A stretch of 64,000 nucleotides of DNA from Zingiber officinale (Eukaryota; Streptophyta; Magnoliopsida; Zingiberales; Zingiberaceae): NCBI RefSeq assembly GCF_018446385.1, contig NC_055987.1, forward strand, positions 7,277,705 through 7,341,704. The letters are read 5' to 3'. Positions 32,586 through 44,879 of this stretch are shown here, piece by piece (within the stretch, counting starts at the first letter, position 1; each line of letters starts with the position of its first letter). A model generated the notes under the pieces. The model was given only the letters and a program-made list of their open reading frames with translations, was not told the origin of the DNA and ran no database searches. The translations under genes and the position numbers were made by a program.

Positions 32586-34875
32586 TATAAAGCCTCCGTC
32601 TTCTCCCTTCGCCGCATGCTTGCTCGTGCTTCCTCCGTCTGCCTCCCCTGCCGCTGTAGCCTTCGACGATCCAGTCCCAGTTTCCGGTGATCTTTTCCGC
32701 CCGTTTCCTTCTCAGTGAGTCTTCTTCCTTCACTTACTAGGTTTTCCCTGCCCATTTCGCCTCTTTCACTCCCCTTCTTTCGATTTCTTGCTATCCTCTT
32801 GCCCCTCCGAGATGGCAAGTTCCTCTGAACCCGCCACCAACGTTCACGGTCCCTGGTATATGACCATGGAGAGTCGGCTTGATGAGGAGGGTGCTCGGCG
32901 CCTTGTTCGGACGTATGGGATTCCCAACAACTATGAAATAATTATAGCCGACCCGACTGACCGACCGCATGATCCGCCGATCGGCACAATCTGTTTCTTT
33001 TTAGACCAATTCCAAGGTGGCCTTAGATTTCCTACCCATCCCTTTATTGTAGAGGTTTGTAACTATTTTCGCATCCCGCTCGGCCAACTTGTGCCGAATT
33101 CCTTTAGGCTGCTGAGCGGGGTGGTCGTCCTCTTCAAGCTGCACAGTATCCCTCTTGACCCCAAAATATTCCACTTCTTCTTCTATCCCAAACAATCCGA
33201 GCCGGGCACTTTCATTTTCCAAAGTAGAATAGGCTTTAAATTTTTTGATAACATGCCGACCTCCAACAAACATTGGAAAGAGTTTTTCTTTTATATCCGA
33301 CTTCCTGAGCGGCCAGCCATTCGAACTAGGTGGCAAACCGCCGTGCCGACTCAGCCGGAGCTCGGCAAATTCAGAAGCAACCCGGCATATCTCCATGCAG
33401 CGAACTGGTTGTCCGGTCAGCGGTACAAGATAAACCAGTTGCTTCTCAAGGGGGTGTTGTATATTTTTGGGTTATCTCCCGTTCGGGCCAATCTTCCCTA
33501 CCGTATGGGTAAGAGACTCTTTACCCCCTTCACCATTTTTATCTAACTGATTTTAATTTCTTCTATTGCAGCTGAAGTCATGTGGCGCTCCAAAGCTACC
33601 GCTCATCTGAAGGCCATGGAGATCGGCGCCACCAAAAGGAGCTCGCCGGCGGGGTCTCATCGGCCGCCGCGATGCGGGAGAGGGCGCGATCCGCCCAAGC
33701 AGATCTTGCCCATCCGCTTCAGCGGAGGTTGAGGCGGATCTTTCCTCGGCTCCCGCCGAGCTGGGATTCCCTCAGGTCAGGGCTCCGCGATCCGGCGTCG
33801 AAGAGACTCGATCCGCCAACCCAAGAGGGGGAACCACATGAGCCGATCGGCGTAACTTCGCCCGATCGCACGCCGTCGCAGATCGGGACTCCTGTGACAT
33901 CGCCTCCTGCGCAGCCCACCGACTCTCCTCCCCGGACTCGTCGCCGCTTACGTCGGTTGGGCGAAACTTCCACCATAGGGGAGTCCTCTGGCCAGGCGAC
34001 TGCAGCTGAAGAAGCGCCGGCCGGCCACCCAACCATCAAGACCACCCTCCGATTCCCATCGGAGGAATATTTACTGTCCGCCGATCGGCCCTCAAGCCCC
34101 GTTCACGAAATAACCTTGACGGGCCCGCTTGCCAAGCTTTTTGAGGACGCGCAGATTCAAGCGGCCCTCATGACGCCCAAGCAGCTTGGCGACAACAACA
34201 TGATTCCTGATTTCATTATTTCCTTTACAGCGCTGGGCTGAGCAAATCGCCACTAGCCGTCGGCTAGCCGAGCTGGAGGGTCTCCTGGAAAAACTTCAAT
34301 TGTCGGGGGGTCCGTCGGCCGAGCGGGAGAAACAAACCCTCGAGGCCGAACAGAAGAAGGCTGCCGATCTGGCTGCGGAGGTGGCCCGACTCGAAGACTT
34401 GGTGAAGAAGCGGGACGGGGACGTGAAGCGCGCCAGTGGCCGGAAGAGACGAGCGATTGCTGATCTAGATAAAATGAAAGTCGAAGTCCGGGCCCTAGAT
34501 CAGCAGTCTAAGAAGCTAGAGGCCGAGCTGAATGCCGAGCGAGAGATCCGTTCGGCAGAGCGCACAAAGGCCGAGGTGGACTTGAAGGCTGTTCAAGACA
34601 CCTTAACCGCTTCCCGAGCGGCACTCAGAAAATATAAAGAGGGTGAGCCGAGTCGCCTAGCAGCCGCGCGCCAGGAATACCTCCACTCGGAGAGGTTCGG
34701 CCTAAAATTTGGTGGCAACGTCTCTTCCACTTTCGCCGAAGCGGTCAAGGTCACCGTGACCTACTTGAAGAAAGGGGGCCACCTTCCCGAGGGAATGCAT
34801 ATTCCCGCTTCCGACCTGGCGGCCATGATTGATGATATTCCTGACGCCTTCTTCAGCTTTGAAGACCCTGAGTGA
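32586..34875 (+). pseudogene. Antisense spliced gene of gypsy C (Transposase_28-like plus coiled coil)
   Basis: Runs opposite to the element. A TATA box TATAAAG (32586-32592) lies about 220 bp upstream of the ATG at 32812. Exon 1 (32812-33508) encodes the putative gypsy-type transposon domain (PF04195-like): MESRLDEEGARRLVRTYGIP, then FFLDQFQGGLRFPTHPF and KHWKEFFFYIRLP. Intron 1 is 33509-33571 (G|GTAAGAG to TTGCAG|C); it contains stops, and splicing keeps frame into AEVMWRSKATAHL. Exon 2 is then frameshifted in several places. Exon 3 (34231-34875) follows TTTACAG and encodes a long Glu/Lys/Arg coiled coil ending DAFFSFEDPE. The donor of intron 2 is deleted. Function unknown; such antisense ORFs are known in Tat elements. 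The copy in gypsy B has the same plan. Confidence 0.78.
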
Positions 34876-35254
34876 GGCGGGTTATTTCGAGTACCTTCTG
34901 TATTTCATCCGCTCGGCGGATGTAAAATTTTTGTGCATGCCGTTCGGCATAATTCTTCTTCTAAAGAAACGCTGCTCCTTTGTTTGTTTTCCTACTCATT
35001 GTCCATAATATTCTTCTGTTTGCTTAACGTTGATACTTAGAGTCAGTCCCGCTCTTAAGGGTTCTCCTTCACGCGTCCGATCGGCTTGGCACATTGCATA
35101 GGGTCCGAGCGGGGTAGCCTACTCACTTTGCACGTATCCTGCCTGCGTGAAGTCCACAAAGCCGAGTATCGAAGGACCAACTCCCAATCGGGCCTGAATT
35201 TTTTAATATTTGTAGTTTCCACGGTCTTACTTTGATATTCGTTCTTCCGCTCGG

Positions 35255-36276
35255 GAGGTTTATAACCGATCGGCGCGGCTCTCGATTTTTAACGACGGTG
35301 CTCGTCGGCACGGATGTTTATAGCCGATCATCGCGGCTCTCGATCTTTAACGACGATGCTCGTCGGCACGGATGTTTATAGCCGATCGGCGCGGCTCTCG
35401 ATTTTTAACGACGGTGCTCGTCGGCGAGGATGTTTATAGCCGGTCGGCGCGGCTCTTGATTTTTAACGACGGTGCTCGTCGGCGCGGATGTTTACAGCCG
35501 ATCGGCGCGGCTCTCGATTTTTAACGACGGTGCTCGTCGGCACGGATGTTTATAGCCGATCGGCGCGGCTCTCGATTTTTAACGATGGTGCTCGTCGGCG
35601 CGGATGTTTATAGCCGATCGGCGCGGCTCTCGTTTTAACGACTGCTCGTCGGTAGCGGATATTTATTTCCGATCGGCGGCTCTCGATTTTAACGGCGGTG
35701 CTCGTCGGTAGCGGATGTTTATAGCCGATCGGTGCGGCTCGATTTTAACGACGGTGCTCGTCGGCGCGGATGTATATAGCCGATCGGCGCGGCTCTCGAT
35801 CGGCGGTGCTCGTCGGCGCGGATGTTTATAGCCGATCGGCGCGGCTCTCGATTTTAGCGGCGGTTCGTCGGCGCGGATGTTTATTGCCGATCGGGCGCGG
35901 CTCTCGATTTTTAACGAGCGGTGCTCGTCGGTAGCGGTGTTATAGCCGATCGGTAGCGGCTCGATTTTAACGCGGTGCTCGTCGGCGCGGATGTTTATTG
36001 CCGATCGGCGCGGCTCTCGATTTTTAACTACGGTGCTCGTCGGCGCGGATGTTTATAGCCGATCGGCGCGGCTCTCGATTTTTAACGACGGTGCTCGTCG
36101 GCGCGGATGTTTATAGCCGATCGGCGCGGCTCTCGATTTTTAACGACGGTGCTCGTCGGCGCGGATGTTTATAGCCGATCGGCGCGGCTCTCGATTTTTA
36201 ACGACGGTGCTCGTCGGCGCGGATATTTATTGCCGATCGGCGCGGCTCTCGATTTTTAACGACGGTGCTCGTCGGC
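35255..36276 (-). repeat. 58-bp minisatellite in the 3' untranslated region of gypsy C
   Basis: About 18 units of a 58-bp repeat with core GTTTATAGCCGATCGGCG, CTCTCGATTTTTAACGACG and GTGCTCGTCGGCGCGG. Units at 36051 and 36109 are exactly 58 bp apart. Units between about 35625 and 35990 have many 1-6 bp deletions and TAG/CG replacements. The flanks 36277-37100 hold a longer, weaker repeat built on GGCCGAACGGCTCGGGG. Confidence 0.9.
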
Positions 36277-37119
36277 CTTCCGCACGGTTTAACGTCTGGG
36301 CTAGACGGCCTTCGAGGTTGACTCCTTACCAGGTCAAGCGACCTTGGCCTTCATATCCCACGCTTGAACAATATTTATGCCCGGCCGAACAGCACGGGTC
36401 ATTCGCTTGCGAACCTGATCGGCAGGGAGGCTTTCATTATTCGGGTGCTTGGCTTGGATAATCCCTATGCCCCTTTTACCCAAGAACGTACTCCTGGCCG
36501 AACGGCTCAGGGTCTGCTCTGAGCATTTTGGCTCGGATAATTTATATCCGTCCGAATGGTACGGGGCTTCCGTTTTTAGAGCGTTTGGCGCCAATTTGAT
36601 CCGTATACCTCCGGCCGAGCGGTTCGGGGCCTTCGTTGTCGAGCACTTGGCTCGGAAAACCATATACCTGGCCGACCGGCTCCGGCCTTCGCTCCAGGCA
36701 ATAACCTCCCTCTATCATCCTGAGCAGCGCAGGGCTTTGGTTTCCTTCCTGCCACACTAGTATGCAGCCCGGCCGAACTGCTCAGGGTCTTCGATTTCGA
36801 ATGCTGCTTTTATTCTATACGCAGCCCGGCCGAACGGCCTGGGGTCTTCGGGTCCGAGCTCCCGGCTCGGATACAAACCTCCCGGCTGATCGGCTCGGGG
36901 GCCTTCGGTTTACGATGATAATGCCTTATATTCGCTCTTTTGACTTTTCATCTCTGCATTTCAAGTATTTAGTGAAAAATGAAATACGGGGTGATTCTGA
37001 TGATACACCTTTCACCCTTGGTAAAGGAGGTGGTTCGCTCCACGGCCTATCTAGCTGCCGTCCCAGATAATACGCATCCGAGCGGAGCCTTTCGATGATT
37101 TTGAAAGGGCGCCCATGGA

Positions 37120-40100
37120 GCTTCAAGCTTCTTGGCGTCGCCGGCAAACGACTTTCTTCAGACAAGATCGCCGACTTGGAGCGATCCGGGAATTCTGTGG
37201 GTTGTAGTTTTGTTTCATCCACGACGGTATGCCATCAGCCGAACAGACGCCTTTGCCCTCTCCTCTTCTACCAAGTCCACTCCATGTTTCTTCGTTCGGC
37301 GTTGTCATCATCATAGCTCTGGATCTGGGCTGACTCAACCGGTATGACAGCCTCACCGCCATATACCAAATAGAACGGTGTGACTCCCGTCCCTTCTTTT
37401 GGCGTCGTTCGGATAGCCCACAAGACGCTCGGCACTTCATCCGGCCAACTCCCTCCCAAATGGTCGAGCCGAGTGCGAAGAATTCGGTTCGGCTTGACCG
37501 TTGCTCGAGGATAGGCCACGGACGTGAAATGTTGCTCAATCCGTAGCTTTTGCACCAATCCTCTAACATCTTCCATGTGAACTGCCGCCCGTTCAATCGG
37601 CGAGGGATGCCGAACCGACAAATGATGTGTTGCGGATGAATTTTTAACCATCTGTTCGGTGATCTTTGCGGTTCGGCCTCCACCCACTTGGAGAAATAGT
37701 CTACCGCCACTAGTAAAATTTCCTCTGCCCGGTCGCCATCGGAAATGGACCCACAATATCCATTCCCCATTGATCGAGCGGACATGAGATGGTTGATGCC
37801 TTCATCTCCTCTGCCGGTCGGTGGGAGAAGTTGTGATACTACGGCATGAAAGGCATGTGTCCGAGCGGCATATGTTTGTAAAGTTGGCCAAAGTATCCGG
37901 CCAAGAGGATCTTCTTGGCCAATGAGCGTCCTCCCGGACACCGCATGATCCTTGATGTACTTCTGGAGGATGTAAGCTGAGTCCTTGAGCTTACACATTT
38001 CAGCAAAGAGCGCGAAAGATTTCTTGTAAAGGCGATCTCGATGAGTGTGAACCGAATGGCTCTTCTTCCGAGGCCGCTGCATATTCATCGGATGGTGTGG
38101 TGCCCGAACGGAATTCTACAATAGGTGTCCTCCAGTCACTGAAATGCGAGGCCTTGCATCCGGTCGACATGCGCCACCGTAGTTTTTTCAATTGGTTGCT
38201 GAACGGCGACCGGCGTTATTGAGCTCGCTAGTTTGGCTAACTCATCGGCTGTCTGGTTCTCCGTTCGGGGATCTTCGAATAAGCACCTCTCGAAAAGTAG
38301 CTTTGAGTTTTTCAAAGGCCTCAGCGTAGAGTTTGAGCCGAACACAGTTGATTTCAAAGGTGCTGGAAAGTTGCTGAGCGGCCAACTGTGAATCGAATAG
38401 AGTGACCGGCTCCCACATGCCGTCTTGCCTGCAATCCGGCTATGAGGGCCTCATACTCTGCTTCATTGTTAGTAGCTTTGTAATCTAGCCGGACGGATAG
38501 GTGCATCTTTTCTTCATGAGGTGAGAGTAGTAATATTCCGATCCACTTCCAAGCCGAGTGGAGGATCCATCCATATATTTTCCACATAGCTTCCGGCTCT
38601 GGCCTTTGCACCTTGGTCACAAAATCGGCCAAGGATTGGGCTTTAATCGCCGGGCGGGGCTGATATTGGATGTCAAATTCACTCAATTCGTCGTCCACTT
38701 GATAAGCCGTCCGGATTCAACAGAACTCTTCCAAGTGGACTGTTCGTCCGGACAATAATGGTATGAGCCAAGAAATACGGTCGCAGGCGAGCGGCTAGAA
38801 CTAAAGCAAAGGCCAACTTCTCGACCCCGGTGTAAGATTCACATCTTTTAAAATGTGGCTTAGAAAATACATTGGCTGCTCTTCGCCGTTCAACCTTGAG
38901 CCTACAGATGCTCAGTTGTTGACAGATACATATAAAGTGACTCACCCCAACGGCTTGGCTAACACTGGTAGAGAATTAAGATATGTCTTCAACTCTTCAA
39001 ATGCTCGGTCACATTCTTCATCCTTTGGAATTTAGTAGCCTTGAGATCTTGAAGAATGGCGAGCTCGGTCGTGATTACGGAGATGAATCTTGATAGAGCG
39101 GTTATCACCGGTCAACCTTTGCACTTCTCTTGTATTTCTTGGGGCGGCATGTCTTGCAGTGCTTTAATCTTGTTGGGATTTGCTTCAATTCCCGCTCGGT
39201 CACTATATACCCGAAACGCCCTCCTTTGGCTCCGAGCAGGCACTTTTGGGGGTTCATATTTGCGCCGCGTTCGGAAGGTTTCTTCCATATCCTTGAAAAG
39301 ATCGGCCGCTCGGACGGATTTGATAAGAATGTCGTCCACATAAACTTTCAGATTCCTCCATCTGCTCCTTGAAAACCTTGTTCATCAAGCGTTGATAGGT
39401 GGCTCCGGCATTCTTCAATCCGAACGGCATCACATTGTAACAATATGTGCCGTCGGCCGCTTACCTTTTCTTGGTCTTCTCGGGCGGTACTTGATGATAT
39501 CCTTGGTAAGCATCAAGCATGCAAATTAGTTCGCAGCTCGTGGAGTCCACCAACTGATCTATCCAGGCAGAGGATAAAAATCCTTGGGGCATGCCTTGTT
39601 TAAATCTCGAAAGTCGATGCAGACCCTCCGCCCGGCTTGGAGACCAAGACTACGTTGGCCAGCGGGTACTGCACCTCGCGTATGTGGCGGCCTTGAGTTT
39701 TCCACCTCCGGGATAATGGCATTACGCTCGGTCTTGAAGTCCCTTTTCTCCTTCTTTGGTCGAGCGTCCGGTCGGACATGCAATTCATGCTGCGCTAGGC
39801 TCGGTGAAATTCCGGGTAACTCATGTGTCGACCAAACGAAGACATCATGATTTCGTTGGAGGCATTGAATCGGCTTCTCCTTCTGTTTTTCCCTAGATCG
39901 AGGCGATAAAAGTCGTGGCCTCCGATCGGGTCGGATGGATCTGGACTTCCTCCTTTTCATCATAAATTAAAGCGGGAGGTTTCTCGGTTATGACGTGTAC
40001 CTCAATTCGGGGCGTCCGGGCGGAACAAGCTTCCGCTCGGATCATCTCTATATAGCACCGCCGAGCTGCTAGCTGATCTCCCGCACTTCTCCTACTTTGT

Positions 40101-40445
40101 CCTCCACGGGAACTTTATCTTTGGTGGAAGGTTGAGACAACCGCTCGGAATTCGCCCGTCCCAAAATGACGTTGTAGGATGAGGAGAGTCGACCACCACG
40201 AAGTTTATTGTCCTGGTCCTCTGAGCGGCTCTTCTCCCAGTGAGGTGGCCAACCGGATTTGTCCGTACATTGCCCGTAAACCCGTAGAGGGGGGTCGCCA
40301 TGGGCAGCAACTCGGCTCGATCAATTTGCAGGTGATCGAGCGCCTTCTTGAATATGATGTTGACCGAGCTCCTGTGTCAACAAATATCGGTGAATGGTGT
40401 AATTTGCTATTACCGCTTTAATGAGCAGGGCGTCGTGGGACACTT
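37120..40445 (-). pseudogene. Gypsy C pol: protease, RT, RNase H, archaeal-type RNase H, integrase (broken)
   Basis: Minus-strand pieces in order: protease (about 40445-40090; ELLPMATPLYGFTGN, INFVVVDSPH); RT (39965-39050; CIDFRDLNKACPKDFYPLPG, the DDIL box at about 39333, then GGRFGY and TERELK); RNase H (about 38945-38690; EKLAFALVLAARLRPYFLAH, TNSPLGRVLLNP); archaeal-type RNase H (38680-38135; LDYKATNNEAEYEALIAGLQ); integrase (about 37870-37120; VAVDYFSKWVEAEP, GRQFTWKMLEDWCKSYG, YLVYGGEAVIPVE). At least eight frame changes separate them. It would not yield protein. Confidence 0.88.
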
Positions 40446-40559
40446 CAACTCCTTCTAAGTCCGGGTCCGAAAGTGATTTCGCCCACTTGCCGCTCTTGGC
40501 TGCGGCGCGTGGATCTGCGGTGACGGACGCCGCCTTTACGGCTCGGTTGGAATCTCCTC

Positions 40560-41830
40560 GGTCGGCCCACCGGCAATAACGTTGATCTCGCCCGGGAAGT
40601 ATTGCTCTTTTCCTCCTCCCGAGCGGACGGTCGTGACCGTTCTCTGGACCCCGCGATTCTCCTACCTCGGGGATTGGTGCCGATCGGGTGTCTGCTGGTG
40701 TCGTCCCTCGGTGTGGGTCCGGTCGACTTCATGAGTCCCTCGTCTCACGCCGATGGGAGGCGACCGTCGTTCGGCTTTCCAGGGAAGATTGGACACAAAG
40801 GGAAGGCTTGGCAATCCCTCGTGTTGTGCGTGTCCGTCTGGTGGAATTTGCAGAACATAGGGTCCACCTCTTCTTTGGCTTGGGCGGCGGCCACTTCTTG
40901 TCGTGCGATCGGCGTGAGGGATCGAATTGCTTGACCCTCGGTCCTCGGGTGGGCTGGCGGCGGTGTCTTTGTTCCGCTCGGCATGAGCAGTCTTGGCCTC
41001 GAGTTTCCTTTTCCGGCGGCTTGCGCTTCTTCCACATTTATATATTCGTTGGCCGATGTAGCATGTGATCATAATCTCGGGCGGTTTCGGATGAGCGACC
41101 GAAAGAAGTCCCCATCCACAAGGCCTTGCGTGAAGGCATTCATCATCGTCTCCGATGTGGCCGTTGGGATATCCATCGCCACTTGGTTGAATCGCTGAAT
41201 ATAGCCTCAAGCGATTCTCTCGGCTCTTGCTTGATGGCGAATAAGCTGACACTTGTCTTTTGATAATGCCGACTCTTGGCGAAGTGGTGGAGGAAGGCCG
41301 TTCGAAATTCCTTGAAGCTCGTGATGGATCCGTCCGTCAACCTCGAAACCACCGTTGAGCCGATCCGAGAGGGTGGTAAGGAAAACTCTACACTTTACTC
41401 CATCTATGTATTGTGGCTGTATTATCGAACTTACCCGGATGATCATCCGGGTCCGTTGTTCCATCGTATTCGCGATCGTCGGAGGCACGTAGTGCTTAGG
41501 CAGAGGGTCTCGTGGGATAACCTCCGAAAATTGGCGATTGATCCGCTCGGGAGGAGTCCGCTCGGGGAGCTTTCCCCTTCTGTCATCCCGCCTTGGCATT
41601 TCATCCGAGAAGATCCTCTATCTCTTGGTGGTATGGCTTGAGGTGCGAAACAAGGCCCGATGGAATGCGACGGTGGGTGCTTCCGCTCGGCCACCAGACC
41701 CAGATGTTGCTTGTTGCTCCGCCCGCTCGGCTTTTTGTTTTTGCTCCATGAGTTTGGCGGCCCTCATCTCGACCAGCCTCGAGTTCTTTTGTTGAAAGCG
41801 TCACCGTGTGTTGTCGTCGGCCTCGTCCAT
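40560..41830 (-). pseudogene. Gypsy C gag, broken
   Basis: The ATG at 41830-41828 aligns with the gag start of element D (55261, MDEAD). Conserved pieces: RINRQFSEVIPRDPLPKHY, FKEFRTAFLHHFAKSRHYQK, SLFAIKQEPRESLEA, and a C-terminal CKFHQTDTHNTRDC motif (about 40840-40880). Several frameshifts are present. The plus-strand frames in this interval are shadows. Confidence 0.82.
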
Positions 41831-41874
41831 TGTCTCCGATCGGATGCGGGAGGCGTTCCCAGAGCAGCGTAATT

Positions 41875-42563
41875 TGATCTGTCCGAACCAAGAGTCGGTG
41901 GGCTGGGCACGTGGCGCTCTGCTGGATCCTCGAGTGCTCGGCGAACCTGCAGCAAAAACCGAGCCGGGAGGGGTGTCCGGCGACGGTCCTCCGACTCAGG
42001 CGAGGAATGACAAAAGGTGGCCTCAAGATGAAGGCGTGCATACCTCCGGTGAAGAAATTGAGGCCTTATATAGACCCCTCGAAGAAGCACAGGCGCGCCA
42101 ATCAAAGCAATCACGCGTTTGACCATGCCGGGCATGGGTGCTCGGAAGGGCCATGCCGGATATAGATCCGTCGGAAAAGGCGTCCACGAGGCCATCACTC
42201 TTGTATCAACCTTTCCATGATGTGACGGCAAGATCCTCCATCGTGCGATCTTGTGTACGGCCTAATCATCAAACATGCTTCTACCGATATCCCATATCCC
42301 GAGCCGAGCGCATAGGCCGCTCGGCCACCTTTTTGTCCCCTCGCCCTTATTTTGTCTTTGGCCCCTGCCGTTCGGGCTCCCGGTCGGCCCTTCGATCCTC
42401 CTGCCTTGGCGTCGGACACCCAACCCCATGGATGGGTTATCTCTAACTCCGCTCGGACCAACCCGGCTGATCGGCTCGACCATTAACCGCTTAGTCAGCC
42501 CTTCATCGGTTCTCAAGCTAAGACCCTTCAGGAAGTGGGTCCCCCATTCTTACTGCCGGATCA
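41875..42563 (-). repeat. 5' LTR of gypsy C
   Basis: 689 bp, ends TGATC/GATCA as in the 3' copy. Adjacent on the minus strand (below 41875) is a leader corresponding to the ATTTGGCGTCATCTGGGA site of element D, but here altered to AATTACGCTGCTCTGGGA. Confidence 0.9.
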
Positions 42564-42568
42564 AGATG

Positions 42569-44775
42569 GATATTCAGTTTCTTTCAGTAACGATGTAGTT
42601 ATTAAAAGAAATAAAGTGATTATCTGTTCTGGTGCATTAGTTGGCAATTTGTATACTTTAAATCCAATTTCTTCCACAAAGCAAAACATGGAAATTTATA
42701 ACTCATCTTTTAACTCTAATAAGAGAAAAGAACCTTCGGAAATGAACCAAGCATATCTTTGGCATCTAAGGCTTGGTCATATTAACTTAAGAAGGATTCA
42801 GAGGCTTATAGCCGATGGACTTTTGGGTTCATTAGAGTTGGAAAATTTTCCAACTTGTGAATCCTGCTTGGAAGGTAAAATAACCAAGAGGCCGTTCAAG
42901 GCCAAGGGGTATAGAGCCAAAGAAGTGTTAGAGTTGGTTCACTCTGATTTGTGTGGTCCTATGTCTGTCCAGACAAGAGGAGGTTTTGAATATTTTGTCT
43001 CTTTCATAGACGATTATTCAAGATATGGATACATTTACCTAATGCGCCGCAAGTCCGAGTGCTTTGATAAGTTCAAAGAATACAAGGCTGATGTGGAAAA
43101 ACGACTAGGTAAAAGTATCAAGACACTACGGTCAGATCGTGGTGGCGAATACCTCTTAGGAGAGTTTAGGAATTACTTATCAGAGGCCGGGATTCAATCC
43201 CTGGAACACCCCAACAGAATGGTGTAGCAGAACGAAGGAATAGGACTCTTATGGAGATGGTTAGATCGATGATGAGTTATTCAGAATTACCAAATTCGTT
43301 TTGGGGATATGCTCTGGAAACAGCAGTATACGTTTTGAACTTAGTACCTTCTAAATCAGTTTCTTCTACTCCCATAGAATTGTGGAATGGGAGAAACCCG
43401 ATCTAAGACATATTCGGTTGGGGTAGTCGGCACATGTCTTTGAAACGAGATCTTGATAAGTTAGAATCCTACTGAAGTTCGCGTGTTTGTAGGATATCCC
43501 AAAGGCGAAAGGTGGTTTATTTTATAGTCCTAAAGACCGGAAGGTCATTGTTAGCACCAATGCCCGTTTTTAGAAGAAGACTATATAATGGATCACAAGC
43601 CCGATGTAAAGTTGTTTTAGAAGAACTTAGAGGACACGTCTACTTCAGTGCCAACGATACAAGATGAAGTACCACAAGAGACCGCAACACGTGTCACACA
43701 TGATACACAACCACAGACGGTGCCTCGTCGTAGTGGGAGGTTGTAAGCAACTGAAAGATTCATGTTTTTGGGAGAGTCTTGGATTTGATCCAGTAAACAT
43801 GAACTGATCCCGGACATATAATGAAGCACTCCAAGATATGATGCGACATCTTGGCAAAAGGCGATGAATTCGAAATAGAGTCTATGTACTCTAATAAGGT
43901 GCAGGAGCTTGTAGAACCACCCGATGGTGTAAAAGCGTTGGATGTAAGTGGATCTACAAAAGGAAAAGAGGAGACGGGAAGGTAGAAACCTTCAAAGCTA
44001 GGCTTGTTGCGAAAGGGTACACTCGGAAAGAGGGAATCGATATGAGGAAACCTTTTCACGGTAGCCATGCTTAAGTCTATCAGGATACTCTTATCCATCT
44101 TTGCTCATATGGATTATGAGATTTGGCAAATGGATGTCAAGACGACTTTCCTTAATGGAAGTCTTGAAGAGAACATCCATATGAAGCAACGGAAGGTTCA
44201 TTGAAAAAGGCAAAGAGTATCTAATGTGCAAGCTCAATCGGTCCATTTATAGACTGAAGCAAGCTTCAAGGTCTTGGAACATCCGGTTTAATGAAGTAAT
44301 CCAGTCATATGGATTTATTCAAAGTCCGGATGAGTCTTGTGTATATAAGAAGTGTAACGGAAACGTGGTGGTATTTCTTGTATTATACGTAGATGATATT
44401 TTGTTAATTGGCAACAATGTCAAGGTATTATCAGACGTAAGGGTATGGTTGTCCAAACAATTTGATATGAAGGACTTAGGAGATTGTGCACACATTCTTG
44501 GGATCAAAGTTATAAGGGATCGTAAGAAAAGAATGTTGTGTCTGTCCCAAGCTTCATATATAGATACAATCCTTGTTCGTTTTAGCATGCAAGATTCCAA
44601 GAAAGGTTTCTTACCTTTTAGACATGGGGTAGCTCTATCTAAAGAGATGTCTCCAAAGACGTCAAAAGAGATAGAGGACATGAAAGCAGTTCCTTATGCT
44701 TCGGCTGTAGGAAGCCTAATGTATGCAATGCTATATCGAGACGATATTTGTTTTTGGTGGGCATGGTCGTGAGAT
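42569..44775 (+). pseudogene. Copia A integrase and reverse transcriptase, broken
   Basis: Resumes with GYSVSFSNDVVIKRNKVIIC, the normal follow-on to the protease frame cut at 31465. GAG-pre-integrase motifs WHLRLGHINLRR and CESCLEGK are intact. Integrase acids: HSDLCGPMS and RSDRGGEYLL. The frame shifts at about 43205, after which TPQQNGVAERRNRTLMEM carries the glutamate. The region 43400-44220 has several indels. RT motifs MDVKTTFLNGS (about 44132) and the clean stretch 44224-44772 follow, with catalytic LYVDDILLIG (44386-44415). RNase H follows from 44790. Confidence 0.88.
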
Positions 44776-44879
44776 ATCGGGTAACCTGGACAAGGACATT
44801 GGGCGGTAAAGCATATATTGAAGTACACGAGAAGGACTAGAGATTATATGCTAGTTTACCAGCCAGACGATCCGCTCAC

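Larger units (their letters stand above)
31466..42563 (-). mobile_element. Ty3/gypsy element C, Tat lineage, complete but decayed
   Basis: 11.1 kb with both LTRs (TGATC...GATCA ends) and a perfect 5-bp TSD AGATG (31461-31465 and 42564-42568) in the protease-integrase region of copia A. Order on the minus strand: 5' LTR 42563-41875, gag, protease, RT, RNase H, an extra archaeal-type RNase H, integrase, minisatellite, an antisense gene, polypurine tract, 3' LTR 32182-31466. The extra RNase H and antisense ORF are known Tat-lineage traits. All pol frames contain indels. Confidence 0.93.

Noticed and set aside
33582-34241. Separate 219-codon gene
   Set aside because: It begins in the middle of exon 2 of the antisense gene of element C and is a frameshifted reading of that exon.
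32812-34875. An envelope-like gene in gypsy C
   Set aside because: It is antisense, has no signal peptide or membrane anchor, and the first exon matches the gypsy-associated Transposase_28-type domain.
35255-36276. Regularly spaced repeats suggesting a CRISPR-like array
   Set aside because: Units are contiguous 58-bp tandem copies without unique spacers and lie in the 3' region of a gypsy element in a plant genome.
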